This document shows positions 17,267 through 25,832 of a stretch of DNA of 64,000 nucleotides, one piece after another. The position numbers and the translations under genes are program-made. Positions within the stretch are counted from its first letter, which is position 1. Every line of letters begins with the position of its first letter. The stretch is from Bifidobacterium pluvialisilvae (GTDB lineage Bacteria > Actinomycetota > Actinomycetes > Actinomycetales > Bifidobacteriaceae). The notes beneath the pieces are model-generated. The model saw only the letters and a program-made list of their open reading frames with translations, did not search any database and was not told the origin of the DNA. Location of the stretch: positions 248,001-312,000 of the forward strand of contig NZ_JAHBBI010000001.1 of the NCBI RefSeq assembly GCF_019331695.1, read 5' to 3'.

Positions 17267-17525
17267 TGTCATCCTGAGCGGGGCCTGTGGCTGGTCCTCC
17301 TGTCATCCTGAGCGGGCCTGCGGCTGGTCCTCCTGTCATCCTGAGCGGAGCCCGTAGGGCGGAGCCGAAGGATCTCGGGACGGTGTGAGATCCTTCGACT
17401 CGCTACGCTCGCTCAGGATGACAAAAGGGGCGACCGTTCAGGATGACAGAACGAGGGCGACCGTTCAGGATGACAGAACGAGGGCGACCGTTCAGGATGA
17501 CAGAACGAGGGCGATTGCTCAGGGT
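17267..17525. repeat. REP-like palindromic repeat cluster (TGTCATCCTGAGCG family)
   Basis: The left side has three direct copies of TGTCATCCTGAGCG at 17267, 17301 and 17334 (steps 34 and 33). The third copy begins a long imperfect inverted repeat (about 17334-17422) centred on GGATCTC and GAGATCC, which ends CTCAGGATGACA. The right side then repeats TTCAGGATGACAGAACGAGG at 17437, 17464 and 17491 (exact 27-base steps). The cluster fills the gap between two convergent genes and could end transcription from both sides. A smaller relative lies at 20727-20846. Confidence 0.85.
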
Positions 17526-17545
17526 GGCAGGGGGTTCCGCGGAGG

Positions 17546-18403
17546 TCACACGGCGTAGGTGATGGTCAGGGGAGCGTGGTCGGACCAGCGCATGTCGTAG
17601 GTCGGCGCCTTGTCGATGACGAACCCGCGTGCCGTCTCGGCGAGCTCCGGCGTGGCGAACTGGTAATCGAGCCGCCAGCCCACGTTGTTGTCGAACGCGC
17701 GGCCGCGCTGGCTCCACCACGTGTACGGACCTTGGATGTCTCCGGCGAGGTCGCGCATCACGTCCACGAACTCGTATTCGTCGAGCCAGCGGTCCACGTA
17801 GGCGCGTTCGGCGGGCAGGAAGCCCGCATGCTTCACATTGCCCTTGGCGTTCTTGATGTCGAGTGGCGTATGCGCGATGTTGAAGTCACCGCACAGCACC
17901 GCCTGCCGGCCACCGGACGCCGCCTCGTCGCGCAATTGCCCCAACCGCACGAGCATATGGTCGAGGAACCGGTATTTCTGCGCCATCTTCGTCTCGTCGT
18001 CGGCGTTGCCCGCGTGCACGTACACGCAGCATACGGTGATCGCATAGCCTTCCGGCGTGCGCACGTCCGCCTCGATCCACCGTCCGGAATCCACATCCTC
18101 ATCCAATCCCGGCAGACCATGGCGCGTTGCCAGCACGGGCAGCGACGACAGCAGACCCACGCCGGCACGCCCCTTCACCCGGCATACCTCGTTCACCCGG
18201 TGCAGGTCATCCGGCCCGTCGACGGCGCCCGACCGCGCATACCGTGCGGCGATGTCGTCGAAAATCGGCTCGAGCGCGTCCTGCGGGGCGCGCACCTCCT
18301 GCATGCACCACACGTCAGGCGTGTGCCCGTCCACCCATGCGCCCATGTTCTTGCGCGCCGCCGCACGAATGCCGTTCATATTCGAAGTCGTAATGGAAAT
18401 CAT
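17546..18403 (-). CDS. xth: Exodeoxyribonuclease III (AP endonuclease)
   Basis: This 285-residue enzyme of the EEP family nicks DNA at abasic sites in base-excision repair and has 3'-5' exonuclease activity. Motifs in order: SITTSNMNGIRAA with the active-site Asn, DVWCMQEVRA (Glu metal ligand), CCVYVHAG, VLCGDFNIAHTPLDI (GDFN), RLDYQFATPEL and MRWSDHAPLTI (the SDH general base). I chose the ATG at 18403, where homology begins. No strong Shine-Dalgarno is visible and a GTG at 18421 is possible. It converges on the SGNH hydrolase gene across the REP cluster. Confidence 0.93.
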   Translation of the reverse strand: MISITTSNMNGIRAAARKNMGAWVDGHTPDVWCMQEVRAPQDALEPIFDDIAARYARSGAVDGPDDLHRVNEVCRVKGRAGVGLLSSLPVLATRHGLPGLDEDVDSGRWIEADVRTPEGYAITVCCVYVHAGNADDETKMAQKYRFLDHMLVRLGQLRDEAASGGRQAVLCGDFNIAHTPLDIKNAKGNVKHAGFLPAERAYVDRWLDEYEFVDVMRDLAGDIQGPYTWWSQRGRAFDNNVGWRLDYQFATPELAETARGFVIDKAPTYDMRWSDHAPLTITYAV

Positions 18404-18503
18404 GAACAGCAGTCTACCCACGTCCCGTCACTGTCCGGCTCTCCTGGGGGCTGTCATGCGCAGCATGACTGGGGGGAGACTGACACGTGATGAGTGAAAG
18501 CTG

Positions 18504-19514
18504 CTATGCCCGTGGAAACGCCTGATCGTACCGTTTCGTCAGCTGTTCGATCGAGACATGCGTGTACCGCTGCGTCGTCTGCAGCGAGGAATGGCCGAGC
18601 ATCTCCTGCACCTCGCGCAGGTCGGCCCCGCCGTCGAGCATATGCGTGGCCGCGGAATGGCGCAGCGCATGCGGCCCGATGTCGGGCACGCCGGCGGCGG
18701 CCGCGGCGCGATGCACCACCGTGCGCGCCTGCCGGGGGTCGAGGCGCCGTCCCCGCGCGCCAAGGAACACGGCGTTTTCGTCGTCGGCCGACCCGGCCCT
18801 GCGCAGCACCACGCCGCGGCCCCCGTCCATCCACGCGTCCAGCGTCCGCTGTGCCGGCAGCCCGAATGGCACCACCCGCTGTTTGCCGCCCTTGCCGAGC
18901 ACGCGCACCGTACGATTCGAGCGATCCACGTCGTTGACATCGATGCCGACGAGCTCGGAAATACGGATGCCCGTCGCATACAGCAGTTCGACGATGGCGG
19001 CGTCACGCTGCCCGATGGCATGGCGGAACCCATCACCGCCCCGATGGCTCGTCCGTCCCGTTCCCCCGGCACCGGCGTCTCCGACTGTGATGCCGTTGTC
19101 GCCGGCCGTGTGCCCCGGCATCGACACGCCGGCCTCGGCGTCCGCATGGTCCATCATCCGTTCGGCCTGCGCCTCGCTCAGCACCGTCGGCAGCGTGCTC
19201 GGGATCTTCGGCGTCTTCAGGCCCGCGGCAGGATCGGAGGGAATCATTCCATGACCGTATGCGTACGCGAAGAACGCACGTACCGCCACGACCTTCCTCG
19301 CCATGGACGAGCGCGCAAGCCCCGGCGACGCCGATGCCATCCATGAACGCAGGTCGTCCACCGTCACCGCGGCCAGGGACGTCACGCCACGTGCACCCAT
19401 CGACGACAGGCACGCGCGCAGGTCGGACCCATATGAACGAATCGTATTGGCGCTCAGCCCCCGGTTGACGGCCATATACCGTAGAAAGGCGTCGACCTCG
19501 CGTTCATGCTCCAT
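18504..19514 (-). CDS. xerC: Tyrosine recombinase XerC
   Basis: GGAGGG precedes the ATG at 19514, giving 336 residues. XerC with XerD resolves chromosome dimers at dif. The N-terminal SAM-like core-binding domain (1-85) reads FLRYMAVNRGLSANTIRSYG. The catalytic domain has all tyrosine-recombinase residues: Arg in GIRISELVG, Lys in LGKGGKQRVVP, His-x-x-Arg in HALRHSAATHML, His in MLGHSSLQ and the Tyr in TTQRYTHV. A loop of roughly 45 residues rich in Gly, Ala and Thr, placed before GQRDAAIVELLYATG, is longer than usual. It has no adjacent phage or transposon genes, so a housekeeping role is likely. Confidence 0.9.
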   Translation of the reverse strand: MEHEREVDAFLRYMAVNRGLSANTIRSYGSDLRACLSSMGARGVTSLAAVTVDDLRSWMASASPGLARSSMARKVVAVRAFFAYAYGHGMIPSDPAAGLKTPKIPSTLPTVLSEAQAERMMDHADAEAGVSMPGHTAGDNGITVGDAGAGGTGRTSHRGGDGFRHAIGQRDAAIVELLYATGIRISELVGIDVNDVDRSNRTVRVLGKGGKQRVVPFGLPAQRTLDAWMDGGRGVVLRRAGSADDENAVFLGARGRRLDPRQARTVVHRAAAAAGVPDIGPHALRHSAATHMLDGGADLREVQEMLGHSSLQTTQRYTHVSIEQLTKRYDQAFPRA

Positions 19515-19597
19515 GTGCGTTCCCTCCTTCGTCGTCATCATACCGGCGCGTGGCCCCGTCATTTGGAAAAACGACGATTCTATGGTTTAACAGTAGG

Positions 19598-20710
19598 GTG
19601 CAGAACAGCGAAAACAACATCGAAGATGTTTCATCCGGCGCGTCGACCACGTCGGCGACGGCATCATCCGCCGGCGACGGCACCCCCATCGTGCTGACGT
19701 TCGTCGTCCCCTCCTACAACGTCGAGGACTATCTCGGACGATGCCTCTCCTCCCTGCTCATCGAACAGGACCTGAGCGACACGGAGATCCTCATCGTCAA
19801 CGACGGGTCGAAGGACGGCACGTTGGCGCTCGCCCGCGAATACGAAAGCCGGTATCCGAACGTCATCCGTGTGATCGACCAGCCCAACAAGGGCCATGGC
19901 GGGGCCGTCAACACGGGCGTCGCCAACGCGCGCGGCATGTACGTCAAAGTCGTCGACGCCGACGACTGGCTCGACATGGTGGCGCTGCGCAACGTGCTCG
20001 CCGAACTGCGCACGCAGGCGCAGGCCGCGGCTCCCGTCGATTTGGTAATCACGAACTACACGTACGAGAAACAGGGCAAGCGCATCAAGAAGACCGTGCG
20101 CTACGGCAGCGTGATGCGGCCGAACACCATCCTCGGCTGGAACGAGGTGAGGCGGTTCCGCCCCGACCAGAACCTGCTCATGCATTCGCTCATCTACCGC
20201 ACCAAGGTGCTGCGCGAGAAGGCGGCGCTGACGCTGCCCGAGCACACGTTCTACGTGGACAACATCTACGCGTACGCGCCGCTGCCGCAGGTGCGCACGC
20301 TCATGTACCTCGACGAGGACCTCTACCGCTACTTCATCGGCCGCGAGGGACAGTCGGTCGAGGAGGAGACGATGATCCGTCGCATCGACCAGCTCATCCG
20401 CGTGGTGCGCGCCATGATCGACGCGACGCCGGGCCGCGACGCCGTGCCCGCCGGCCTCTACCGGTACATGATCCACTACCTGACCATCAACATGGCCATC
20501 GACTCGGTGTTCATGGTGCTCTCCAAGGACAGGGAGAACTACCGCCGCAAGGACGAGCTGTGGTCGTACCTCGCCGAACACGCGCCCGAGGCCGACGCCG
20601 CGGTGCGGGGCACGGTCATCGGACGGCTGCTCACCGTGCGCGGCCCGCTCGGCCGCGGTCTCATCCGCCTCGGCTATGGCATCGCCCACAACATCGTCGG
20701 CGTCAACTGA
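19598..20710 (+). CDS. Family 2 glycosyltransferase
   Basis: The GT-A core starts TFVVPSYNVEDYLGRCLSSL, continues ILIVNDGSKDGTLALA, and has NKGHGGAVNTGVANARG and the metal-binding VVDADDWLD (DxD). These are clear GT2 signatures. The C-terminal 150 residues are helical, with no evident transmembrane segment until a weak hydrophobic stretch near the end. Donor and acceptor are unknown. Such enzymes build cell-wall polysaccharides or teichoic-type polymers. The start is uncertain: I use a GTG at 19598 (370 residues); a GTG at 19550 is another option. The first 25 residues are Ser/Thr-rich. It is divergent from xerC and not in an obvious polysaccharide cluster. Confidence 0.85.
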   Translation: MQNSENNIEDVSSGASTTSATASSAGDGTPIVLTFVVPSYNVEDYLGRCLSSLLIEQDLSDTEILIVNDGSKDGTLALAREYESRYPNVIRVIDQPNKGHGGAVNTGVANARGMYVKVVDADDWLDMVALRNVLAELRTQAQAAAPVDLVITNYTYEKQGKRIKKTVRYGSVMRPNTILGWNEVRRFRPDQNLLMHSLIYRTKVLREKAALTLPEHTFYVDNIYAYAPLPQVRTLMYLDEDLYRYFIGREGQSVEEETMIRRIDQLIRVVRAMIDATPGRDAVPAGLYRYMIHYLTINMAIDSVFMVLSKDRENYRRKDELWSYLAEHAPEADAAVRGTVIGRLLTVRGPLGRGLIRLGYGIAHNIVGVN

Positions 20711-20726
20711 GGTGACGGTACTGCCT

Positions 20727-20846
20727 GTGTCATTCAGAACGGGCGAATCCCCTGTGTCATCCTGAGCACGGGGGATTCTCTTTTGTCATCCAGGGCGGGC
20801 GGATTCCTCCCTGTGTCATCCTGAGCGAGCGCAGCGAGTCGAAGGG
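20727..20846. repeat. Second REP-like cluster (TGTCATCCTGAGC family)
   Basis: TGTCATTCAGAACG, TGTCATCCTGAGCAC, TGTCATCCAGGGCG and TGTCATCCTGAGCGAGCGC follow one another, the last with the AGCGAGTCGAAGG tail seen in the 17.3-kb cluster. All copies have the same orientation. It again fills a gap between convergent genes. Confidence 0.75.
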
Positions 20847-20861
20847 CAGTCGGCATGGTCC

Positions 20862-22163
20862 CTATCCGGCCGGCATATAGGTGTTGCTTCCTCCCTGCGA
20901 TTTGTCGGTCACGGTATGCGCGGAGGCGTCGTAGACGAATACTCGTGGCGCCGACTTCCCGGACTGCGCGGAGGCATCGTAGAGCAAGTAGCGTGATCCG
21001 CCGTCGGATCGTACGGAATAGGTGGTGGTCGTCCTGCTTTTGGGGCCGATTCCTGACTCCCATGCAACGGATGTCGCCGTGTTCCCGGAGAAAGTGATGG
21101 TTTCGCGGAATCCACCGACGGGCGCGGCGTAGAAGTAGCTGCCGTATGGGTGGGCGCCGGTCGTCTGCGTGCCGCCTGACGACTGGCTTTGCGATTGCGA
21201 CTGCTGTTGTCGTTGGATGTCGGCCTGCTGCTCCTGCTGGGCCTGCTGTTGCTGCTGCTGGAGGGTGCGGTCGGCGTTCTGCTTGGCGGTCATGGAATTG
21301 TTGACCTTGTCGATGGCGGCGGTGAGGTCCTTGTTGGCCTTGGTGATGTCGGTGAGTGTGGGGTTGCTGCCGTTCGCCACCTTCTTGGCGTTGTCGATGG
21401 ACGTCTGGAGCGTGGTGATGGTGTTCTGGTCGCTGACGTTGCCTTTGGCTTTGGAGAGAATGGATTCGGCCTTGGTGATGGAGTCGTTCAGCGACTTCCT
21501 GGAGTCGGCGAGGCTTTTGCCGTCACGGCTGGCGGTCACGGCGTCCACGGCCTTGGCGAGCGAGTCGTTGTCCTTGCCGGCCTGGTCGGCGGCTTCCTTG
21601 AGCTGCTCCGCGTTGGCTTTGAGCTGGCGGAACGGCTGGTCGGCGGAGCAGTCGAGTTTCGCCGTGTCGGGCGTCGTGGTGTCGGATATGGCGGTCTTCA
21701 GCGCGGTGAGGGTTCCGGCATCGTTGAGTTTGCCGCCGTCGGTGCCGGCGGCGTCCTTCGCCTGCTTCATGGTCTTGTCCAGTGTGGTGGCGAGGGATGT
21801 GAGCCGGTCCTGCTCCTGCCGGCAGGTATCGGCCATGGCCGTGGTCTGGTGGCGGGTGAACAGCAGCGTACCCACGGCCAGCAGGGCCACGACGACCGCG
21901 GCGGCGGCGAGGATGGTCATAAGTCGACGGCGGTTGTCGTCGTTGTTCCCGCCACCGGTGGGGCCGGACTCCACATTGCCGTCGCCGCCTGGCGTCCCGG
22001 CCGTAGGGGCCGCTTCCGAGCCGGGCATCGGCACCGGAGGCAGTCCCATACCGTCCGTCTGCGCCGCACGGCTTGTCCCCGACGGCATGGGCACCGGCGT
22101 CATCGCCGCGGAAGGCATGGGAACCGGCGATATTGCGGATTGGTTCGGTGCACGGAAAGCCAT
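20862..22163 (-). CDS. Membrane-anchored protein with Pro-rich cytoplasmic tail, coiled-coil/FIVAR-like stalk and Gln-rich linker
   Basis: The ATG at 22163 follows GAGGGG and gives 433 residues. A Pro/Met-rich N-terminus repeats PVPMPS and PPVPMPG (residues 10-60) and precedes one hydrophobic helix (MTILAAAAVVVALLAVGTLL, about 82-101). The outer part is an alanine-, lysine- and aspartate-rich helical stalk, with sets like LTALKTAISDTTTP and TSIDNAKKVANG that resemble FIVAR or albumin-binding-module helices. A Gln/Ser tract (about 295-330) leads to a compact beta-rich C-terminal domain of about 95 residues rich in Tyr, Ser and Thr. No LPXTG. Function unknown; the layout suits a surface or envelope-stress sensor. 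Confidence 0.8.
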   Translation of the reverse strand: MAFRAPNQSAISPVPMPSAAMTPVPMPSGTSRAAQTDGMGLPPVPMPGSEAAPTAGTPGGDGNVESGPTGGGNNDDNRRRLMTILAAAAVVVALLAVGTLLFTRHQTTAMADTCRQEQDRLTSLATTLDKTMKQAKDAAGTDGGKLNDAGTLTALKTAISDTTTPDTAKLDCSADQPFRQLKANAEQLKEAADQAGKDNDSLAKAVDAVTASRDGKSLADSRKSLNDSITKAESILSKAKGNVSDQNTITTLQTSIDNAKKVANGSNPTLTDITKANKDLTAAIDKVNNSMTAKQNADRTLQQQQQQAQQEQQADIQRQQQSQSQSQSSGGTQTTGAHPYGSYFYAAPVGGFRETITFSGNTATSVAWESGIGPKSRTTTTYSVRSDGGSRYLLYDASAQSGKSAPRVFVYDASAHTVTDKSQGGSNTYMPAG

Positions 22164-22381
22164 GAATCCCCTCGAGACAATGGTCGGAAACATCTATCGG
22201 AATACGCGCTGCATTATACCCTCCTGTGATAACCATGGGTTTCAGATGACTGGCGTTCCGGCGTATCCGTACCAATCGCGATGACGTATGGCCGTCCGGA
22301 AACGTGGGCAATCACACAATTGACCCGACGAACCATTAGACTGGGCACGGTATATCCACGCATGTGACGAAACGAGGAACA

Positions 22382-23215
22382 ATGGGACTGTTCGGATTCG
22401 GCAAGAAGCACCATGACGCCGAAGAGGCGACCAAGGACGTCGACGTCGACGAGACCGCGGACGCCGTCGAGGACGTCGAAGGCACCGAAGACGCCGACGC
22501 GGCCGCCAAGGACGCGAACCCCGGAGAGGGCGAGCGCGGCGTGGACCACGGCCCATGGGACGTCGACGACGAGAACATCCCCGACTACGACGACTATCTC
22601 GACATCGGCTCCCTCTACCTGCCGTTCCTGCAGGGCATCGAACTGCGGCTCAAGGGCGCACGCAAGACGGGCACCGTGCTTGGCGCCACCATCACCCTCG
22701 GCGACTCCAGCCTGGAGATGGAGGCGTTCGCCGCACCGAAGTCGTACGGCCTGTGGGACGACGTGCGCGCCGACCTGCTTGAGGCCAACGAGGGCGCCGA
22801 AGAGGTCGAAGGCGTGTTCGGCACCGAGCTGCGTCTGCCCGTGAAGGTCAAGGACAAGACGCTCAACACCCGCATCGTCGGCGTCGACGGCCCGCGCTGG
22901 ATGCTGCGCGGCATCTTCACCGGCCCGTCCGCCGAATTCGACGGCGACAGCGACGAGAAGACCACGCTCGACAAGTACTTCTCCGACATGGTCGTGGACC
23001 GCGGCGAGGAGCCGCTGGCCCCGCGTGACCTCATCCCCATGCATGCGCCGGTCGGTCCGGCCGAACGCGCCAAGCAGGCCGAGGCCGAGGCGAAGGCCGA
23101 AGACGACAAGAAGAAGGGCGTCCCCGGCAAGCCCGACGGCCCGCTCACCAAGACCGTGCAGACCGAGACGCAGACCACGCTGCGCCGTGGCCCCCTGTTC
23201 TCCGAAGTCCGATAG
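22382..23215 (+). CDS. DUF3710 family protein
   Basis: This 277-residue protein starts MGLFGFGKK, the typical DUF3710 opening. A highly acidic segment (about residues 12-70) is followed by the conserved core: DYLDIGSLYLPFLQGIELRL, AFAAPKSYGLWDDVR, VEGVFGTELRLPVKV and DGPRWMLRGIFTGPSA. The C-terminus is Lys/Ala-rich. In actinobacteria it is nearly always next to DUF3159, as here, but no biochemical role is established to my knowledge. A modest GAGG precedes the ATG. It is the first gene of a tightly packed five-gene run ending at 28312. Confidence 0.9.
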   Translation: MGLFGFGKKHHDAEEATKDVDVDETADAVEDVEGTEDADAAAKDANPGEGERGVDHGPWDVDDENIPDYDDYLDIGSLYLPFLQGIELRLKGARKTGTVLGATITLGDSSLEMEAFAAPKSYGLWDDVRADLLEANEGAEEVEGVFGTELRLPVKVKDKTLNTRIVGVDGPRWMLRGIFTGPSAEFDGDSDEKTTLDKYFSDMVVDRGEEPLAPRDLIPMHAPVGPAERAKQAEAEAKAEDDKKKGVPGKPDGPLTKTVQTETQTTLRRGPLFSEVR

Positions 23216-23977
23216 ATGACACGACCGGCGGCCATGAGCGAACAGCATACGATTCCCGACGATTCCGAAACGAAACCCGGCGCCGCGCCCGGCGATGACG
23301 GCGCGAAAAAGCGCAGCGGGCTGGCATCGCTGGCGGATGAGGACTTCTCCGTCATCGACGCCATCGGCGGACCACGCGGCGTCATCGAATCGATGCTGCC
23401 GGGCGTGGTGTTCGTCGTCCTGTTCGTCGCCACCCGCGACCTGCGGCTGACGGTCATGGTGTCCGCGGCCATCGCCGTCGTGCAGGTCGTCGTGCGGCTG
23501 TTGCAGCGGCAGTCCGTGCTCGGCGCGCTCACCGGCGTGATGGCCGTGGCCATATGCCTCGTCTGGGCGTGGCTCAGCCACGACGCCCGCAACTACTATC
23601 TGCCCGGGTTCCTCGTCAACTCGTTCTGGATCGTCGTGCTCGCCATATCGCTGCTCGCACGCGTCCCCGGCATCGGCGTGCTCGTGGAGTTCGTACGCAA
23701 CCCCGCCACCGGGCATTTCCGTGATTGGCTGCACGCCTGGCGGGACGACGCGCCGCTGCTCAGGGCGTACATGATCGTCAGCGGTCTGTGGATCGCCGTG
23801 TTCGCGCTGCGTCTGGGCATACAGGTGCCCATGTATCTGACCAACCATGTCGGATGGCTCGGCACCGCCCGGCTCATCATGGGCGTGCCCCTGTTCGCCG
23901 CCGCCATCTGGGTGTCGTGGCTCGTCATCGCCACGCCGCTGCACCGGCATCGCATGGCCGAGGAAAGGAATTCATGA
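23216..23977 (+). CDS. DUF3159 family integral membrane protein
   Basis: This protein has 253 residues if translated from the ATG that directly follows the DUF3710 stop; an ATG at 23234 is an alternative. After a hydrophilic, acidic N-terminus come DAIGGPRGVIESMLPGVVF, a DUF3159 hallmark, and about six hydrophobic segments. Conserved features include the ARNYYLPGF and RVPGIGVLVEFVR stretches. The family is actinobacterial and of unknown function. It overlaps the methyltransferase gene by four bases (ATGA), showing translational coupling. Confidence 0.9.
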   Translation: MTRPAAMSEQHTIPDDSETKPGAAPGDDGAKKRSGLASLADEDFSVIDAIGGPRGVIESMLPGVVFVVLFVATRDLRLTVMVSAAIAVVQVVVRLLQRQSVLGALTGVMAVAICLVWAWLSHDARNYYLPGFLVNSFWIVVLAISLLARVPGIGVLVEFVRNPATGHFRDWLHAWRDDAPLLRAYMIVSGLWIAVFALRLGIQVPMYLTNHVGWLGTARLIMGVPLFAAAIWVSWLVIATPLHRHRMAEERNS

Positions 23978-25239
23978 CATCCCAAGTCCGCATCGAACGC
24001 TACGCCGACCAGGGACGCTGCATCGCCCACATCGACGGGCGCGTGGTATTCGTCCGATTCGCGCTGCCCGGCGAACTCGTGGACGTCAGGCTCGACGAGC
24101 CGCACGATCGCGACGACCGGTTCTGGACCGGTGAGGTCGTCGAGGTGCTCGAACCGAGCGACGACCGCGTGGACCCCGCATGGCCGCTGGCCGGGCCACT
24201 CGCCAGCGGCGGGGGAGTGGGCGGCGCCGACATGGTGCACGTCTCCATCCCCGGACAGCTCCGTTGGAAGTCCGCATCCATCGAGGACCAGATGAAGCGG
24301 CTTGGCCACGTGGATGTCGACGTGCCGGTTGTCGGCGTGCCCGGTGACGGGGAACGCCGTGGCCTCGGCTGGCGCACCCGCATCGAGATGATCGCCGACG
24401 ACCAGGGCCGGCCCTCCATGCGCCGGCGCGAATCCCACGTGCGCGTGCCCCTGGACGCCATGCCGCTGGCCACCGACGCCCTTAACGCCGTGGCGGAATC
24501 CGAACACGTGTGGGACGGCGGGTTCAAGCCCGGTTCGCAGATTCGGCTTGCCGTCCCCGAACCGCGCGGCGGCGCGTCCACCGTACCGGAGCCCAACCAC
24601 GCCCTTCTCGTCGATGGCGAACTGCGTTCCGGCACCCGGCACCTCACCGAGACCATGACCCTGAACGACGGCCATGAATATTCGTACACCGTCGACGCCG
24701 GCGGCTTCTGGCAGGTGCACCGCCAGGCCCCCAACGTGCTCGCCAACGAGGTCGTCGACCTGGTGCGCCGGCGGCTCGACGGCGCCGATGACGCCACGAT
24801 ATGGGACCTCTACTCCGGATCGGGCCTCTTCACCCTGCCGTTGGCGACCGCCACGGCGAAGCGCACGCACATGCTCAGCATCGAGGGCGCCAAGACCGCC
24901 GTGCACAACGCCCGGCGCAACCTCAAGGCCGCCGGCATCGAGAACGTCCAGGCGCTCATCGGCGATGTGTCGAAGACGCTGCGCCATGTGCCGAAGCGCC
25001 TCGCCCGGCCCGATGTGGTCGTGCTCGACCCGCCGCGCGCCGGTGCCAAAAGGCGCGTATGCGAGCAGATCGCCGAATCCGGCGCCCGGTCCGTCGTCTA
25101 CGTGGCCTGCGACCCCGCCAGCCTCGCCCGCGACACCGCCACGCTCACCGGCCTCGGCTACACCATCGCGTACATCAGGGGGCACGACATCTATCCCAAC
25201 ACCCATCACGTCGAAACCATCGCCCTCTTCACACGATGA
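23974..25239 (+). CDS. TrmA/RlmD-type 5-methyluridine RNA methyltransferase with TRAM domain
   Basis: This 421-residue protein has AAAGGA upstream and an ATGA overlap with DUF3159. An N-terminal TRAM RNA-binding domain (1-60: RIERYADQGRCIAHIDGRVV) leads to a SAM-dependent domain. The SAM motif IWDLYSGSGLFTLPLA lies near residue 270, VVLDPPRAGAKR near 350, and the catalytic-Cys motif VYVACDPASLARD near 370, as in enzymes that methylate uridine C5 in tRNA or rRNA. The cysteine-rich Fe-S region of RlmD-type enzymes is replaced by PLASGGGVGGADMVHV, with no cysteines. The exact uridine target cannot be told from sequence. Confidence 0.88.
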   Translation: MTSQVRIERYADQGRCIAHIDGRVVFVRFALPGELVDVRLDEPHDRDDRFWTGEVVEVLEPSDDRVDPAWPLAGPLASGGGVGGADMVHVSIPGQLRWKSASIEDQMKRLGHVDVDVPVVGVPGDGERRGLGWRTRIEMIADDQGRPSMRRRESHVRVPLDAMPLATDALNAVAESEHVWDGGFKPGSQIRLAVPEPRGGASTVPEPNHALLVDGELRSGTRHLTETMTLNDGHEYSYTVDAGGFWQVHRQAPNVLANEVVDLVRRRLDGADDATIWDLYSGSGLFTLPLATATAKRTHMLSIEGAKTAVHNARRNLKAAGIENVQALIGDVSKTLRHVPKRLARPDVVVLDPPRAGAKRRVCEQIAESGARSVVYVACDPASLARDTATLTGLGYTIAYIRGHDIYPNTHHVETIALFTR

Positions 25240-25832
25240 ACGGACGAATGACGATGAGACGGGCCGTAAGAATGCTGGCCGGGCTGCTGGCGGCGGCCAT
25301 GGTGCTGCCGTTGGCCGGCTGCATGCCGAAGGACAAGGCGGTGGGCGATACGCAGGAGACCCCCGAGGCCATCGCGCACGACGGCGTCGACCGGCACGAC
25401 ATCGGCGTCGGATTCGTGGGCAGCGCCAGACCCGGCAACGCCAAACGCGACGCCTCCGTCCTCCGGTCGATGCGTGCGAACGACATGCAGCCGTTCTACG
25501 CCGCCTCCAACGACGATGCCGGCAGCCAGCAGAAGGCGGTCGAGGGATTCGTCCAACGCGACGTGAAGGTCATCGTCATCAGCGTGGACGGCGCATCCGG
25601 CTGGCAGGACGTGCTCGACGAGGCGCGCCGGGCCGGCATCCCCGTCGTGCTGCTGGAAAGCTCCATCACACCGGACGACCGGACGCTGTATGCGGCCCGG
25701 TTCCATATCGTCCCGAAGGATTCGACGCCCAAGGGCGGCGCATACGGCATCGACGACGCGCTGATGACCATCATCGACGACAAGCCGCACGACAAGGACA
25801 TGAACGTGATGTTGACGGGAGCGTTGGAATGA
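25236..25832 (+). CDS. Lipoprotein, half-length periplasmic sugar-binding-protein-like
   Basis: This 198-residue protein starts with a lipoprotein signal: MRRAVRMLAGLLAAAMVL, then the lipobox LAGC. The mature part resembles lobe I of the RbsB-type family: IGVGFVGSARPGNAKRDASV, a middle FYAASNDDAGSQQKAVEGFV, VKVIVISVDGASGWQDVLDE and RRAGIPVVLLESSI. It stops where lobe II should begin; full family members have about 300 residues or more. The frame ends cleanly and overlaps the ATPase gene by ATGA, so it looks like a functional short gene rather than random decay. Ligand and role unknown. Three nearby ATGs could each start it. Confidence 0.75.
   Translation: MNGRMTMRRAVRMLAGLLAAAMVLPLAGCMPKDKAVGDTQETPEAIAHDGVDRHDIGVGFVGSARPGNAKRDASVLRSMRANDMQPFYAASNDDAGSQQKAVEGFVQRDVKVIVISVDGASGWQDVLDEARRAGIPVVLLESSITPDDRTLYAARFHIVPKDSTPKGGAYGIDDALMTIIDDKPHDKDMNVMLTGALE

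Noticed and set aside
18504-19514. Integrase of a mobile element
   Set aside because: All features fit housekeeping XerC; no attachment sites, phage genes or transfer genes are nearby.
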